From NCBI GenBank assembly GCA_003242675.1, contig QGVE01000009.1, positions 1-38,726 of the forward strand: DNA of 38,726 nucleotides, written 5' to 3'. How positions within the stretch are numbered: the stretch's first letter is position 1; each line of letters begins with the position of its first letter. Positions 8,063 to 16,049 of this stretch are shown one piece after another. The notes beneath the pieces were generated by a model. The model did no database searches. It was not told the origin of the DNA and saw nothing but the letters and a program-made list of their open reading frames with translations. Made by a program: the position numbers and the translations under genes. Origin of the DNA: Bacillota bacterium. Lineage in GTDB: Bacteria > Bacillota_E > Symbiobacteriia > Symbiobacteriales > Symbiobacteriaceae.

Positions 8063-9448
8063 CTACCCCAGCCGCCTGGCCAGGATCTCGGCCGCCAGGG
8101 CGATCTGCCGCTCGACCTCGGCGGGGGCGGTGCCGCCCTGCGACGTGCGCAGGTTGACGCACGTCTCGGGGGCGATCGCCTCGTAGACGTCCGCCTCGAA
8201 CAGCGGCGAGAACTCCTTCAGCTCCTCCAGGGTGCAGTCCGCCAGGTACTTGCCCCGCTCGATGCAGTAAAGGACGAGCCGGCCCACCACCTCGTGGGCC
8301 TGGCGGAAGGGCATGCCCTTCTTCGCCAGGTAGTCGGCCATGTCGGTCGCGTTGGAGAAGTCCCTTCGCACCGCCTGGGCCATCCGCTCCCGGTTGAACC
8401 GCAGCGTCGCCAGCATGCCGGTCATCACGGTGAGGCAGGCCTTCAGCGTGTCCACCGCGTCGAAGAGCCGCTCCTTGTCCTCCTGCAGGTCGGTGTGGTA
8501 GGCGAGCGGCAGCCCCTTGAGGACCGTGAGCAGGGCCATCAGGTCGCCGTAGACGCGGCCGGTCTTCCCCCGCACCAGCTCGGCGACGTCGGGGTTCTTC
8601 TTCTGCGGCATGATGGAGGAACCGGTGGCGTAGGCGTCGTCCATCTCGACGAACCCGAACTCGGCGGACGACCAGATGACCAGCTCCTCCGCCAGGCGGG
8701 AGAGGTGCATCTGGCAGATGGCCGCGGCGGCCACGAACTCGATGATGAAGTCCCGGTCGCTGACGGCGTCGATGGAGTTGGGGTAGACCCCGCCAAAGCC
8801 CAGCTCGGCTGCGGTGAACGCCCGGTCGATGGGGAACGTGGTCCCCGCCATCGCCCCCGCGCCCAGGGGCGAGACGTCCGCCCGCTTGTACGCGTCGGCG
8901 AAGCGGCCGTAGTCCCGCTCCAGCATCCAGAAGTAGGCCATCAGGTGGTGGGAGAGCAGCACCGGCTGCGCCCGCTGCAGGTGGGTGTAGCCCGGCATGA
9001 TCACGCCCATCTGCTCCCGGGCCCGGTCCAGGATCGTCCCCTGCAGGTCGCTGACCAGCCGCTGGACCGCGGCGATCTCCTCCTTCACCCACAGGTGCAC
9101 GTCGGTGACCACCTGGTCATTCCGGCTGCGGGCGGTGTGCAGCCGGCCGCCCACGGGACCGATCTTCTCGATCAGCCGCTTCTCGATGTTCAGGTGGATG
9201 TCCTCGTACTCCTGGCGGAACGGGAACTGCCCCGCCTCGATCTCGGCCTCGATCTCCCGGAGCCCCTGTTCGATCAGGGCCGCGTCGGCGGCCGGGATGA
9301 TGCCCTGCTTCCCCAGCATCCGGACGTGGGCGATCGACCCCCGGATGTCCTGCTTGTACAGCCGCCGGTCGAAGGCCAGCGAGGAGGTGAACCCCTCAGC
9401 GGCCTTGTCGGTGGGCTTGGTGAAGCGCCCTCCCCAGAGCTTGGTCAT
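8063..9448 (-). CDS. argH: argininosuccinate lyase
   Basis: ArgH splits argininosuccinate into arginine and fumarate, the last step of arginine synthesis, as a cytoplasmic homotetramer. The N-terminus MTKLWGGRF is typical, and the superfamily signature [12 protein letters not shown] with its catalytic Ser is intact. At 461 aa the length is standard. ATG 9448 follows an AGAGGAGG ribosome binding site. It stands alone: argG is not in the window. Its own promoter (9484-9512) overlaps an ArgR-like operator, so arginine repression is likely. Confidence 0.97.
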   Translation of the reverse strand: MTKLWGGRFTKPTDKAAEGFTSSLAFDRRLYKQDIRGSIAHVRMLGKQGIIPAADAALIEQGLREIEAEIEAGQFPFRQEYEDIHLNIEKRLIEKIGPVGGRLHTARSRNDQVVTDVHLWVKEEIAAVQRLVSDLQGTILDRAREQMGVIMPGYTHLQRAQPVLLSHHLMAYFWMLERDYGRFADAYKRADVSPLGAGAMAGTTFPIDRAFTAAELGFGGVYPNSIDAVSDRDFIIEFVAAAAICQMHLSRLAEELVIWSSAEFGFVEMDDAYATGSSIMPQKKNPDVAELVRGKTGRVYGDLMALLTVLKGLPLAYHTDLQEDKERLFDAVDTLKACLTVMTGMLATLRFNRERMAQAVRRDFSNATDMADYLAKKGMPFRQAHEVVGRLVLYCIERGKYLADCTLEELKEFSPLFEADVYEAIAPETCVNLRTSQGGTAPAEVERQIALAAEILARRLG

Positions 9449-9483
9449 GGTGCGCGGCCTCCTCTTCCGTGGGATCTCGCATG

Positions 9484-9513
9484 ATTATACCGTCTATCGA
9501 ATAATTATGCAAC
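9484..9513 (-). promoter_or_regulatory. argH sigma-A promoter overlapped by an ARG-box-like operator
   Basis: On the minus strand TTGCAT (9507-9512) and a perfect TATAAT (9484-9489) are 17 bases apart. The segment 9496-9513 fits the ArgR/AhrC operator consensus WNTGAATWWWWATTCANW at all but three positions, with the AT-rich core TAATTAT conserved. A repressor bound here would cover the -35 box and most of the spacer. The predicted transcript start is near 9477, giving a leader of about 29 nt. The AT-rich composition stands out sharply from the surrounding DNA. Confidence 0.8.
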
Positions 9514-9522
9514 CGCGGGCAC

Positions 9523-9547
9523 AAAAAAGGCCGGACGGACAGCCGGC
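9523..9547 (-). terminator. intrinsic terminator after the CYTH gene
   Basis: On the minus strand a short 5-bp GC stem (9530-9534 with 9543-9547) is followed by six T residues (9523-9528). It lies 7 bases past the CYTH stop and just upstream of the argH promoter. Confidence 0.65.
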
Positions 9548-9553
9548 TGCGCC

Positions 9554-10204
9554 TCAGCGGCGCTGCAGCAGGGCGAGGCCGCGCTCCAGCTTGGAGCGGC
9601 CCTCCGGCTGGAGATGGCCCGCGGCCGCGGCGACAAGCGCCTCCTCCACCCGGCGCAGCAGCGACGGGTCCGCCAGGTCCGGCGCCGCCTCCACCTCGAT
9701 GTCGTAGTAAGGGTCGGGGTCCAGCCCGGGGTAGAGCACCCGGTCAAGGGCCAGCACGCCGACGCCCTCGATCGGCCGCCACACCCGCTCCGTGTGCACG
9801 TCCAGCACCGGTTCCAGGGGCCCGGCGGGGCGTCCGGCCGCGAAGGCGGCAAACGGCACGGACCCGGTCCCGATCAGCGGCCGGATGCGCTCCCCGACCT
9901 CCCGGAGGCTCTCCAGGTCCAGCGGGGCCTCGTACTCCTCCCGCTCGGTGAGCGCCCCCTCCTGCGCCCGCGTCACCTTCAGCGTCACCAGCGTGCGCCC
10001 GTCCAACCGGCGCACCCGCAGGCCCGCCCCGGCCCTCGCCAGGGCGCCGTCATCCGTGTCAAAGTAGGTGTCGCACACGAAGGTCCGCCGCACGGGCCCC
10101 AGGGGAAACCCGGCCAGCGCTTCCTGCGCCGCCAGGTGCGCGAAGAAGGCCCCGGGGCCGCCGGGCACGGTGGGGAGCACCCGCAGCTTGATCTCCAGTT
10201 CCAC
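9554..10204 (-). CDS. CYTH domain protein (triphosphate-binding)
   Basis: CYTH enzymes form a beta tunnel that binds triphosphates; members include thiamine-triphosphatases, inorganic triphosphatases and class IV adenylate cyclases. The diagnostic ExExK motif is ELEIK at residues 2-6. Further charged strands follow, including DTYFDTDD, GLRVRR, LVTLKVTR and DIEVE, as expected for the tunnel. I chose GTG 10204 because AAGGTGA lies 5 bases upstream. GTG 10213 would overlap the preceding stop by 4 bases but has no spaced ribosome binding site. The 216-aa length fits. It is cotranscribed with the 96-aa zinc-ribbon-like gene. The exact substrate cannot be told. Confidence 0.88.
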   Translation of the reverse strand: MELEIKLRVLPTVPGGPGAFFAHLAAQEALAGFPLGPVRRTFVCDTYFDTDDGALARAGAGLRVRRLDGRTLVTLKVTRAQEGALTEREEYEAPLDLESLREVGERIRPLIGTGSVPFAAFAAGRPAGPLEPVLDVHTERVWRPIEGVGVLALDRVLYPGLDPDPYYDIEVEAAPDLADPSLLRRVEEALVAAAAGHLQPEGRSKLERGLALLQRR

Positions 10205-10209
10205 AGGGG

Positions 10210-10500
10210 TCACCTTCCCGGACTGTGCACAGGCTCCGGCGCAAATCCCTCCACCCGCCACGTCCGCCACGGGCCGGTCTGCAGCGGGCCCGCCGGTCCC
10301 TCCGGGGGCTGGCAGCCGCGCCGGAACCAGGCGCGCAGGGCGGAGAGGTTCGGCGCGGCGGTGTGGATCTCGGTCCACCGGTGACCGCAGGCGCACGCGC
10401 CGCAGACGACCGCCCAGCGGCCGGCGTTGTCCAGCACCTGAAAGAGTTCCTCGTTGATCTGTCCGCAGCGACGACAGATGTTGCCTGCCCCGTGTCTCAT
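10210..10500 (-). CDS. small Cys-rich, zinc-ribbon-like protein, 96 aa
   Basis: ATG 10500 has AAGGA 9 bases upstream. Near the N-terminus is a CRRCG knuckle (Cys9, Cys12), followed about 20 residues later by CGACACGHRW (Cys34, Cys37, Cys39, His41). This pattern suggests a single zinc ribbon. The C-terminal half is proline- and tryptophan-rich without recognisable motifs. The gene sits between hemW and the CYTH gene, ends next to or overlapping the CYTH start, and has a cluster of TGTGAA-type repeats upstream. I do not recognise the family; a nucleic-acid or protein-binding role is only suggested. Confidence 0.72.
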   Translation of the reverse strand: MRHGAGNICRRCGQINEELFQVLDNAGRWAVVCGACACGHRWTEIHTAAPNLSALRAWFRRGCQPPEGPAGPLQTGPWRTWRVEGFAPEPVHSPGR

Positions 10501-10519
10501 CACAGTCTGTCCTTCTAGC

Positions 10520-10582
10520 TGTGAATTGATTAGCCATTTCGCAGGACATCCTGTGAATACCTTGTGCACAGCTTGTGAACAA
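10520..10582. repeat. cluster of TGTGAAT/TTGTGAACAA-type repeats
   Basis: Within 63 bases the plus strand holds TGTGAAT at 10520 and 10552, TTGTGCACA at 10562 and the palindrome CTTGTGAACAAG at 10572-10583. Spacings are 32, about 11 and about 11 bases, close to whole helical turns. The cluster lies upstream of the 96-aa gene and downstream of hemW. It may be an operator array; some copies match 7 of 9 bases of a DnaA box. Confidence 0.45.
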
Positions 10583-10597
10583 GCGCGTTCTTGCTTC

Positions 10598-11848
10598 CTA
10601 CACGAAGGCCTCCCACACCCGGTTGCCCAGGCGCAGGCCCCGCGGGGTCAGCCGCAGGCAGCCGTCCGCCCACTCGACCAGCCCGTCCCGCTCGAGCCGC
10701 TCCACCTCGGGGCCGTACACCTCCGCGATGGAGACGCCGAACCGGGCGCGAAAGCGCGCGTCGCTGACCCCTTCCAAGAGCCGCAGGCCCATGAACATCG
10801 TCTCCGCCATCTCGGCCCTGCGGTCGATCACCTCACCGGCCTCCACCGGCAGGAGCCCCCGCTCCAAGGCCGCCCGGTAGGCGCCCGGGTGCTTCAGGTT
10901 CCAGAAGCGGTACGGCTGCCCGGGGAGGCCCGGGGCCGTCTCTACCTGGCTGCCGCCCTGCACGCGCGAGGCGGTCAGGCCCGGCCGGGGCGGTCCGAGG
11001 TTCTCCAGCGGCGCCGCCAGCCGCAGAAACGAGTGCGCCCCGCACCCCAGCCCCAGGTAGTGCTCGTTCCGCCAGTAGAGGAGGTTGTGCCGGCACCGGT
11101 ATCCCGGGCGCGCCCAGTTGGACACCTCGTAGTGCTCGAACCCTGCGGCCTCCAGGAGCGCCTTGCCCTCCCGGAACATCTGCTCCTCCGCCTCCTCCGG
11201 CGGCAGGCGCAGCCGTCCGGCCAGGTAGGCGTGGTAAAAGGGCGTCCCCTCCTCGATGATCAGGCTGTAAGCGCTGATGTGGGTGGGGCCCAGGGCGAGC
11301 GCCCAGGCGACCGTCTCGCGGAACTCCGCGGGGGTCTGGCCGGGCAGCCCGTACATCAGGTCCAGGTTGATGTTGTGGAAGCCCGCCCGCCGGGCCGCGG
11401 CCACCGCCTCCTCCACCTGCCGGGCGTCGTGGATCCGCCCCAGTCGCTCCAGCAGGTGGCGCTGCCGGGCCTGCACCCCGAGCGAGAGGCGGTTGGCGCC
11501 GGCCCGGAACGCCAGCGCCAGCTTCTCTCCCTCGACGTCCACCGTGCCCGGGTTGCCCTCGACCGTCACCTCGGCGTCCGGGGCAAGCCGGAAGCGCTCC
11601 CGGACCCCGCGGAGCACCCGGGCCAGCTGCTCGCCCTCCAGCAGGGTCGGCGTCCCGCCGCCCACGTAGACGGTGCAGACCTCCTCCCCCGCCACCTCGG
11701 GGCGGGCCGCCCAGCGGTCCATCTCCATGAGCAGGGCGTCGACGTAGCGCGCCTGCTCGGCCCGGTCGTACCCCGCGAAGCTGTTGAAGTCGCAGTACCC
11801 GCACTTGTGCAGGCAGAAGGGGATGTGCACGTACAGCCCGATCGCCAT
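10598..11848 (-). CDS. hemW: HemW-type radical SAM protein
   Basis: HemW is a haem chaperone of the radical SAM superfamily, often misnamed oxygen-independent coproporphyrinogen III oxidase. The iron-sulphur motif CLHKCGYC gives Cys12, Cys16 and Cys19. YVGGGTPTLL and the HemW-like order follow, with a HemN_C domain at the end. The cysteine preceding the CxxxCxxC motif that marks true HemN is not seen. ATG 11848 is chosen because GGGAGGCC lies just upstream and it gives MAIGLYVHIPFC; an in-frame TTG at 11863 is less likely. The gene follows lepA by 52 bases, the standard Firmicute order, and is likely cotranscribed with it. Confidence 0.92.
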   Translation of the reverse strand: MAIGLYVHIPFCLHKCGYCDFNSFAGYDRAEQARYVDALLMEMDRWAARPEVAGEEVCTVYVGGGTPTLLEGEQLARVLRGVRERFRLAPDAEVTVEGNPGTVDVEGEKLALAFRAGANRLSLGVQARQRHLLERLGRIHDARQVEEAVAAARRAGFHNINLDLMYGLPGQTPAEFRETVAWALALGPTHISAYSLIIEEGTPFYHAYLAGRLRLPPEEAEEQMFREGKALLEAAGFEHYEVSNWARPGYRCRHNLLYWRNEHYLGLGCGAHSFLRLAAPLENLGPPRPGLTASRVQGGSQVETAPGLPGQPYRFWNLKHPGAYRAALERGLLPVEAGEVIDRRAEMAETMFMGLRLLEGVSDARFRARFGVSIAEVYGPEVERLERDGLVEWADGCLRLTPRGLRLGNRVWEAFV

Positions 11849-11869
11849 TGGCCGGCCTCCCAACTGTGC

Positions 11870-11893
11870 GGCCGGGCCCCCGAGGGCCCGGCC
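11870..11893 (-). promoter_or_regulatory. lepA-hemW intercistronic hairpin
   Basis: A perfect 10-bp all-GC stem (11870-11879 with 11884-11893) has a 4-base loop and lies 7 bases after the lepA stop. Without a U-run it is more likely a processing or partial-termination site than a full terminator. Confidence 0.5.
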
Positions 11894-11900
11894 GGGCGCG

Positions 11901-13712
11901 TCAGTCCTCGTCGTAGTCGGTCGAGAGCACCGCCATGAAAGCCTCCTGCGGGATCTCGACGGAACCCACCGCCTTCATCCGCTTCTTGCCTTCCTTCTGC
12001 TTCTCCAGGAGCTTCCGCTTGCGGGTGACGTCGCCGCCGTAGCACTTGGCCAGCACGTCCTTGCGCAGCGGGGCGATGTTCTCCCGCGCCAGGATCTTGT
12101 TGCCCACGGCGGCCTGGATGGGCACCTCGAACAGGTGCCGGGGGATGAGCTTGCGCAGCTTCTGGACCAGGGCGCGGCCCACCTTCTGGGCCTTCTCCCG
12201 GTGCACGATGCACGAGAGCGCGTCCACCACCTGGCCGTGGACCAGGATGTCCAGCTTCACCACGTCCGCCGGCTCGTAGCCGGTGACCTCGTAGTCGAAG
12301 CTGGCATAGCCCCGGGAGCGGGTCTTCAGCTGGTCGAAGAAGTCGTACATGATCTCCGCGAGCGGCAGCTTGTAGTGCAGGTTGACCCGCTTCTCGTTCA
12401 GGTACTCCATGTTGAGGAAGGTCCCGCGCCGGTCCTGGCACAGCTCCATCAGGGGCCCCACGTACTCCGTGGGCGTGATGATCGAGGCCCGGACCACCGG
12501 CTCCTCCACCGAAGCGATCTTGCTGGGATCGGGCCAGTTCGCCGGGTTCTCGATCATGAGCTGCTCGCCGTTGGTGAGGTTGATCCGGTAGACCACGTTG
12601 GGCGCCGTGGCGATCAGGTTCAGGTCGAACTCCCGTTCCAGCCGCTCCTGGATGATGTCCATGTGCAGGAGCCCCAGGAAGCCGCAGCGGAACCCGAAGC
12701 CCAGGGCCTCCGAGGTCTCCGGCTCGAAGGAGAGCGACGCGTCGTTGAGCTGGAGCTTCTCCAGCGCGTCCCGCAGCCGCACGTAGTCGTTGGTCTCCAC
12801 CGGGTAGAGCCCGGTGAACACCATCGGCGTGGCCTTGCGGTAGCCGGGCAGCGGCTCCCGGGCGGGGTTGTCCGCCAGGGTGATGGTGTCGCCCACCCGG
12901 ACGTGCTTCACCTCGCGGATGGTCGCCGCCAGCGCCCCCACCTCGCCGGCGGAGAGCTGGTCCACCGGGGTCAGGCCCGGGCGGAACACGTACAGCTCGT
13001 CGACGATGAACTCCTTGCCCGTCGCCATGAAGCGGATGCGGTCGCCCTTGCGCACGGTGCCCTCGAAGATGCGGAAGTAGGTGATGACGCCCTTGTAGGA
13101 GTCGTAGAAGGAGTCGTAGATGAGCGCGCGCAGAGGAGCCCGCGGGTCGCCCTGAGGCGGCGGGATGAAGTTGACCACGGCCTCCAGGATCTCCTTCATG
13201 CCGACGCCGGTCTTCGCCGAGGCGAGGATGGCGATGGAGGTGTCGAGGCCGATGACCTCCTCGATCTCCCGCTTCACCTTCTCCGGGTCCGCCGCGGGCA
13301 GGTCGATCTTGTTGATGACCGGGATGATCTCCAGGTTGTGCTCCAGGGCCATGTAGACGTTGGCGAGGGTCTGCGCCTCGATGCCCTGGGAGGCGTCCAC
13401 CACCAGCAGGGCTCCCTCGCACGCCGCCAGGGCCCGCGACACCTCGTACGTGAAGTCAACGTGGCCGGGCGTGTCGATCAGGTTGAGCACGTACCGCTCG
13501 CCGTCGTCCGCCGTGTAGTCCATGCGCACGGACTGCGCCTTGATCGTGATGCCCCGCTCCCGCTCCAGGTCCATGTTGTCCAGGACCTGGTCCGTCATCT
13601 CCCGCTCCGACAGCAGCCCGGTCAACTCGATCAGCCGGTCGGCCAGGGTCGACTTGCCGTGGTCGATATGCGCGATGATGCAGAAATTGCGGATGTGCTT
13701 CTGGTCGACCAT
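11901..13712 (-). CDS. lepA: elongation factor 4 (LepA)
   Basis: LepA is a ribosome-associated translational GTPase thought to back-translocate or remodel stalled ribosomes. The P-loop AHIDHGKST spans residues 14-22, followed by the switch II region DTPGHVDF and the NKIDLP guanine-recognition motif. EF-G-like domains and the LepA-specific C-terminal domain follow, ending in the conserved basic stretch [20 protein letters not shown]. At 603 aa the length is typical. ATG 13712 follows AAGGAAAG. It lies between spoIIP and hemW as in Bacillus, with its own promoter at 13753-13782. Confidence 0.98.
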   Translation of the reverse strand: MVDQKHIRNFCIIAHIDHGKSTLADRLIELTGLLSEREMTDQVLDNMDLERERGITIKAQSVRMDYTADDGERYVLNLIDTPGHVDFTYEVSRALAACEGALLVVDASQGIEAQTLANVYMALEHNLEIIPVINKIDLPAADPEKVKREIEEVIGLDTSIAILASAKTGVGMKEILEAVVNFIPPPQGDPRAPLRALIYDSFYDSYKGVITYFRIFEGTVRKGDRIRFMATGKEFIVDELYVFRPGLTPVDQLSAGEVGALAATIREVKHVRVGDTITLADNPAREPLPGYRKATPMVFTGLYPVETNDYVRLRDALEKLQLNDASLSFEPETSEALGFGFRCGFLGLLHMDIIQERLEREFDLNLIATAPNVVYRINLTNGEQLMIENPANWPDPSKIASVEEPVVRASIITPTEYVGPLMELCQDRRGTFLNMEYLNEKRVNLHYKLPLAEIMYDFFDQLKTRSRGYASFDYEVTGYEPADVVKLDILVHGQVVDALSCIVHREKAQKVGRALVQKLRKLIPRHLFEVPIQAAVGNKILARENIAPLRKDVLAKCYGGDVTRKRKLLEKQKEGKKRMKAVGSVEIPQEAFMAVLSTDYDED

Positions 13713-13752
13713 GTCGCTTTCCTTTCTGCTCCCCCAGAACAGGCTTCAGAGT

Positions 13753-13782
13753 ATTATAGCACCACCTCCGGAAGGGGCACAA
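13753..13782 (-). promoter_or_regulatory. sigma-A promoter for lepA-hemW
   Basis: On the minus strand TTGTGC (13777-13782) and a perfect TATAAT (13753-13758) are 18 bases apart. The -35 box is 7 bases from the spoIIP stop, so lepA can be expressed independently of the sporulation gene. Confidence 0.78.
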
Positions 13783-13789
13783 CGGCCGG

Positions 13790-14938
13790 TCACCGGCCCG
13801 GGTACTCCCCGGCGCGGAGCAGCTCGACCAGGGCGTCGGCCAGGTAGTTGACCGCCCGCTCGGCCTCCTCGAACGTGTTGAGGGCGTTGCCGATCTCCAG
13901 CAGGATGGCGCCGGGCAGCAGGTCCTGGTTGTAGCGGGCCTGCGGCGTGAGCGTCGGCAGGGTGATGCCGGGATTGGCCTCCTCCATCTTCGCCATCAGC
14001 TTGTTGCAAAACGCGAGGTTCTCCTGCCAGTGGGGGACGTCGTCCCGCACGCCGATGACGCACCGCACCCGCGCGACCGGCTGGCCGTCGATCCAGACCG
14101 TGGAGTCCAGGTCCATGTTGCCGTCCCGGTGCAGGTCCAGCAGGACCCTGACCGTCGGCGCCTCCCGCAGGATCCGGCGGGCGGTGTTCCGGGAGGACTG
14201 ATAGGCGTAGTCATAGCCCAGCTCCTGGTGCCGGAACGGGGCGTGCACGGTGGTGACGCCCAGATCCCGGAGCCGGCGGGCCAGGATGGCCCCGATGTCG
14301 ACGATGGTCCGCTTGCTGTGGTCGTACGAGGCGATCAGCTGCAGGTCCTCCTCGCTGGTCACGGCCAGGTCGGGGAACTCCGAGATGTACGCCTCGTAGT
14401 CGTGGGTGTGGTAGATGCCCACGAGGGGCAGTCCGTCGTTCAGCACGGTGACGCCGGTCTCCGGCCGCGGGGCCGGCTGGGCGGCCGCGGGCGGCTGGCC
14501 GGAACGGAGGTCCGGCCCCGGGCTCTCGCCGGACGGCCGGGAGGGGTCCGCGGTGATCGGCGCGGCCGGCAGGGCCCCGGGCCGGAGGAACGGCAGGGCC
14601 GCCTGGAAGAGCGTCTGCGGCCGCTGGGGCCCCTGGCCTGTCCACAGGAAGCGCAGCGCACGGTCGTCCGGCTCGCCCAGCGGTCCCGACGCCAGGGCCG
14701 GCACCGCCGCGCGCAGCATGTGCCGGGCCGTGGGCAGGCCCGGGCGGAACAGGGCGGTCCAGAAGGAGGTTTCCACCCGCTCGGGCTCGTGGTTCCGGCC
14801 GCCGGACTCCCGGCCGGTCATGGCGGGCAGCGAGCCGGCGTCGGGCGGCTGCCGGTTCACCAGCAGGCCCAGCATCGCGCTGACCACCAGCAGATAGGCG
14901 ATCAGCAGGGGTCGCGCCGAGAGGAGGTTGCGCTCGAT
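13790..14938 (-). CDS. spoIIP: stage II sporulation protein P, apparent ATC start
   Basis: SpoIIP is a membrane-anchored amidase/endopeptidase that works with SpoIID and SpoIIM to thin septal peptidoglycan during engulfment. The catalytic domain (about 165-380) shows VGIYHTHDYEAY with the zinc-binding His, then LLDLHRDG and LLEIGNALN with the Glu. A Pro/Ala-rich linker precedes it. The first standard start, GTG 14887, would cut the N-terminal membrane helix in half. The frame is open to ATC 14938, 5 bases after AGGTGAG, and this yields the full anchor (residues 5-25) and 382 aa. An in-frame TGA lies just upstream, so no other canonical start exists. A sigma-E-like promoter precedes it. The identity is secure; the ATC start is inferred. 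Confidence 0.93.
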   Translation of the reverse strand: MERNLLSARPLLIAYLLVVSAMLGLLVNRQPPDAGSLPAMTGRESGGRNHEPERVETSFWTALFRPGLPTARHMLRAAVPALASGPLGEPDDRALRFLWTGQGPQRPQTLFQAALPFLRPGALPAAPITADPSRPSGESPGPDLRSGQPPAAAQPAPRPETGVTVLNDGLPLVGIYHTHDYEAYISEFPDLAVTSEEDLQLIASYDHSKRTIVDIGAILARRLRDLGVTTVHAPFRHQELGYDYAYQSSRNTARRILREAPTVRVLLDLHRDGNMDLDSTVWIDGQPVARVRCVIGVRDDVPHWQENLAFCNKLMAKMEEANPGITLPTLTPQARYNQDLLPGAILLEIGNALNTFEEAERAVNYLADALVELLRAGEYPGR

Positions 14939-14990
14939 GGCAGCTCACCTCGCCTGCGTTCGTCGGGCTGTGGCCCGCGGGCCGTACTCC

Positions 14991-15019
14991 AGTGTACGGA
15001 CGAGCCCTGGGCGTTATGA
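14991..15019 (-). promoter_or_regulatory. sigma-E-like promoter for spoIIP
   Basis: On the minus strand TCATAAC (15013-15019, 5 of 7 to KMATATT) and CGTACACT (14991-14998, 7 of 8 to CATACAHT) are 14 bases apart, the normal spacing for the mother-cell factor sigma-E. SpoIIP is a known sigma-E target in Bacillus. Confidence 0.62.
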
Positions 15020-15031
15020 CCGGTGAAGAAA

Positions 15032-15073
15032 AGCGGCGCAGCCCCGGCCTTTTCAGGTCGGGGCTGCGCCGCT
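15032..15073 (-). terminator. intrinsic terminator of greA
   Basis: A 15-bp perfect stem (15032-15046 with 15059-15073) is followed on the minus strand by TTTTCTTC. It starts 12 bases past the greA stop and isolates greA from spoIIP. Confidence 0.9.
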
Positions 15074-15084
15074 GGCGCGTGGAC

Positions 15085-15567
15085 CTACTTCACGTCTACG
15101 ATCTCGTACTGAATCCGCCCGGCCGGGGCCTCCACGACGACGATCTCGCCCTTGGTGCGGCCCATGATGGCCTTGCCGACGGGCGACTCGTTGGAGATCT
15201 TGTTCTTGGCCGGGTCGGCCTCGACGGTACCCACTATGGTGTACTCCTCCAGGTCGCCGTATTCCAGGTCCCTCAGCACGACCCTGGAGCCAAGCCGGAT
15301 CCTGCCCGCTTCAGCCTCGTCCTCCGAGCCGTCCAGCACCACGGCGTTGCGGAGCGTGTTCTCCAGCATCGCGATGCGGCCCTCAACGAACGCCTGCTCG
15401 TTGCGGGCGTCATCGTACTCGGAGTTCTCGGAGAGGTCCCCGTAGGACCGGGCCTCCTTCAGGCGCTCCGCCACTTCCTTCCGCTTGACGTTTCGGAGGT
15501 AGTCCAGCTCCTCCTGAAGCTGCTGAAGGCCTTCCGGCGACAACACGACCGGCTTGTTCTCTTCCAT
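15085..15567 (-). CDS. greA: transcription elongation factor GreA
   Basis: GreA enters the RNA polymerase secondary channel and stimulates cleavage of backtracked transcripts. The N-terminal coiled coil includes the acidic tip residues in YGDLSENSEYDDA (about 42-54), and the C-terminal globular domain ends with the conserved SPVGKAIMGRTKGE. At 160 aa it is a standard length. ATG 15567 has GGGAG 7 bases upstream. The gene is a single transcription unit with its own promoter, a leader hairpin and a strong terminator. Confidence 0.97.
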   Translation of the reverse strand: MEENKPVVLSPEGLQQLQEELDYLRNVKRKEVAERLKEARSYGDLSENSEYDDARNEQAFVEGRIAMLENTLRNAVVLDGSEDEAEAGRIRLGSRVVLRDLEYGDLEEYTIVGTVEADPAKNKISNESPVGKAIMGRTKGEIVVVEAPAGRIQYEIVDVK

Positions 15568-15598
15568 ACGTCAATCTCCCTCGCAAACAACCGAATTG

Positions 15599-15638
15599 AA
15601 AAAAAGAAGCACCACGCAGAACACTGCCCGCTGGCTTC
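15599..15638 (-). terminator. terminator-like attenuator in the greA leader
   Basis: On the minus strand GCTTC/GAAGC arms (15634-15638 with 15606-15610) form the base of a hairpin. An upper GCAG/CTGC stem and an internal loop sit above it, and seven T residues (15599-15605) follow directly. The structure starts at the predicted transcript start (about 15639) and ends 31 bases before the greA ATG, so it would release a transcript of about 40 nt. Confidence 0.6.
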
Positions 15639-15645
15639 GCGGCTA

Positions 15646-15674
15646 ATTGTAACTCTGTTGGGAACCAGATTCAA
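15646..15674 (-). promoter_or_regulatory. sigma-A promoter for greA
   Basis: On the minus strand TTGAAT (15669-15674) and TACAAT (15646-15651) are exactly 17 bases apart. The -35 box lies 13 bases past the stop of the 82-aa gene. Confidence 0.82.
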
Positions 15675-15687
15675 GGGATCCGGGCCG

Positions 15688-15936
15688 TCAGTCCACCGGC
15701 CGGCCGGAGAGCTTGCCCTTCAGCCGGATCTCCAGCGACTCCACGGCCTCGCCGTAATACGTGATCGGATCCTGATCCGGGAGGTATAAAGTGGCCTGCC
15801 AGCCACCGAAGAAGCCTGCGACGACGAAGTGGTACCCCTTCCCCCTCACCGTGATCGACTGCGCATCCGCCGCGGCCGGCTCCACGGTGCAGTTCATGCG
15901 CCGCGCCAGCTCCGCCGCCACCTCGTGCAGGGTCAT
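15688..15936 (-). CDS. conserved-looking hypothetical protein, 82 aa
   Basis: ATG 15936 has GAGGGGG 8 to 12 bases upstream; a longer reading from GTG 15954 has none. The product starts with an amphipathic helix (MTLHEVAAELARRM), followed by a beta-rich region with aromatic residues (GYHFVVAGFFGGWQATLYL). It has no membrane segment or signal peptide and no family I recognise. It lies between a GH18 gene and greA on the same strand, with 113 bases to the upstream gene and no clear promoter. Confidence 0.65.
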   Translation of the reverse strand: MTLHEVAAELARRMNCTVEPAAADAQSITVRGKGYHFVVAGFFGGWQATLYLPDQDPITYYGEAVESLEIRLKGKLSGRPVD

Positions 15937-16049
15937 GACACCAGGCCCCCTCACGGTCCTCCGAATGGTTCCACTTAGCTTACCACACTACGCGGCGCCG
16001 CGACAGGGGTGAATAGCCGAACCCGTGCGGGCGCAGGATACGGGTGAGG

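Noticed and set aside
10520..10583. A chromosomal replication origin based on DnaA-box-like motifs
   Set aside because: Only a few imperfect boxes are present, there is no AT-rich unwinding element, and dnaA/dnaN are not nearby.
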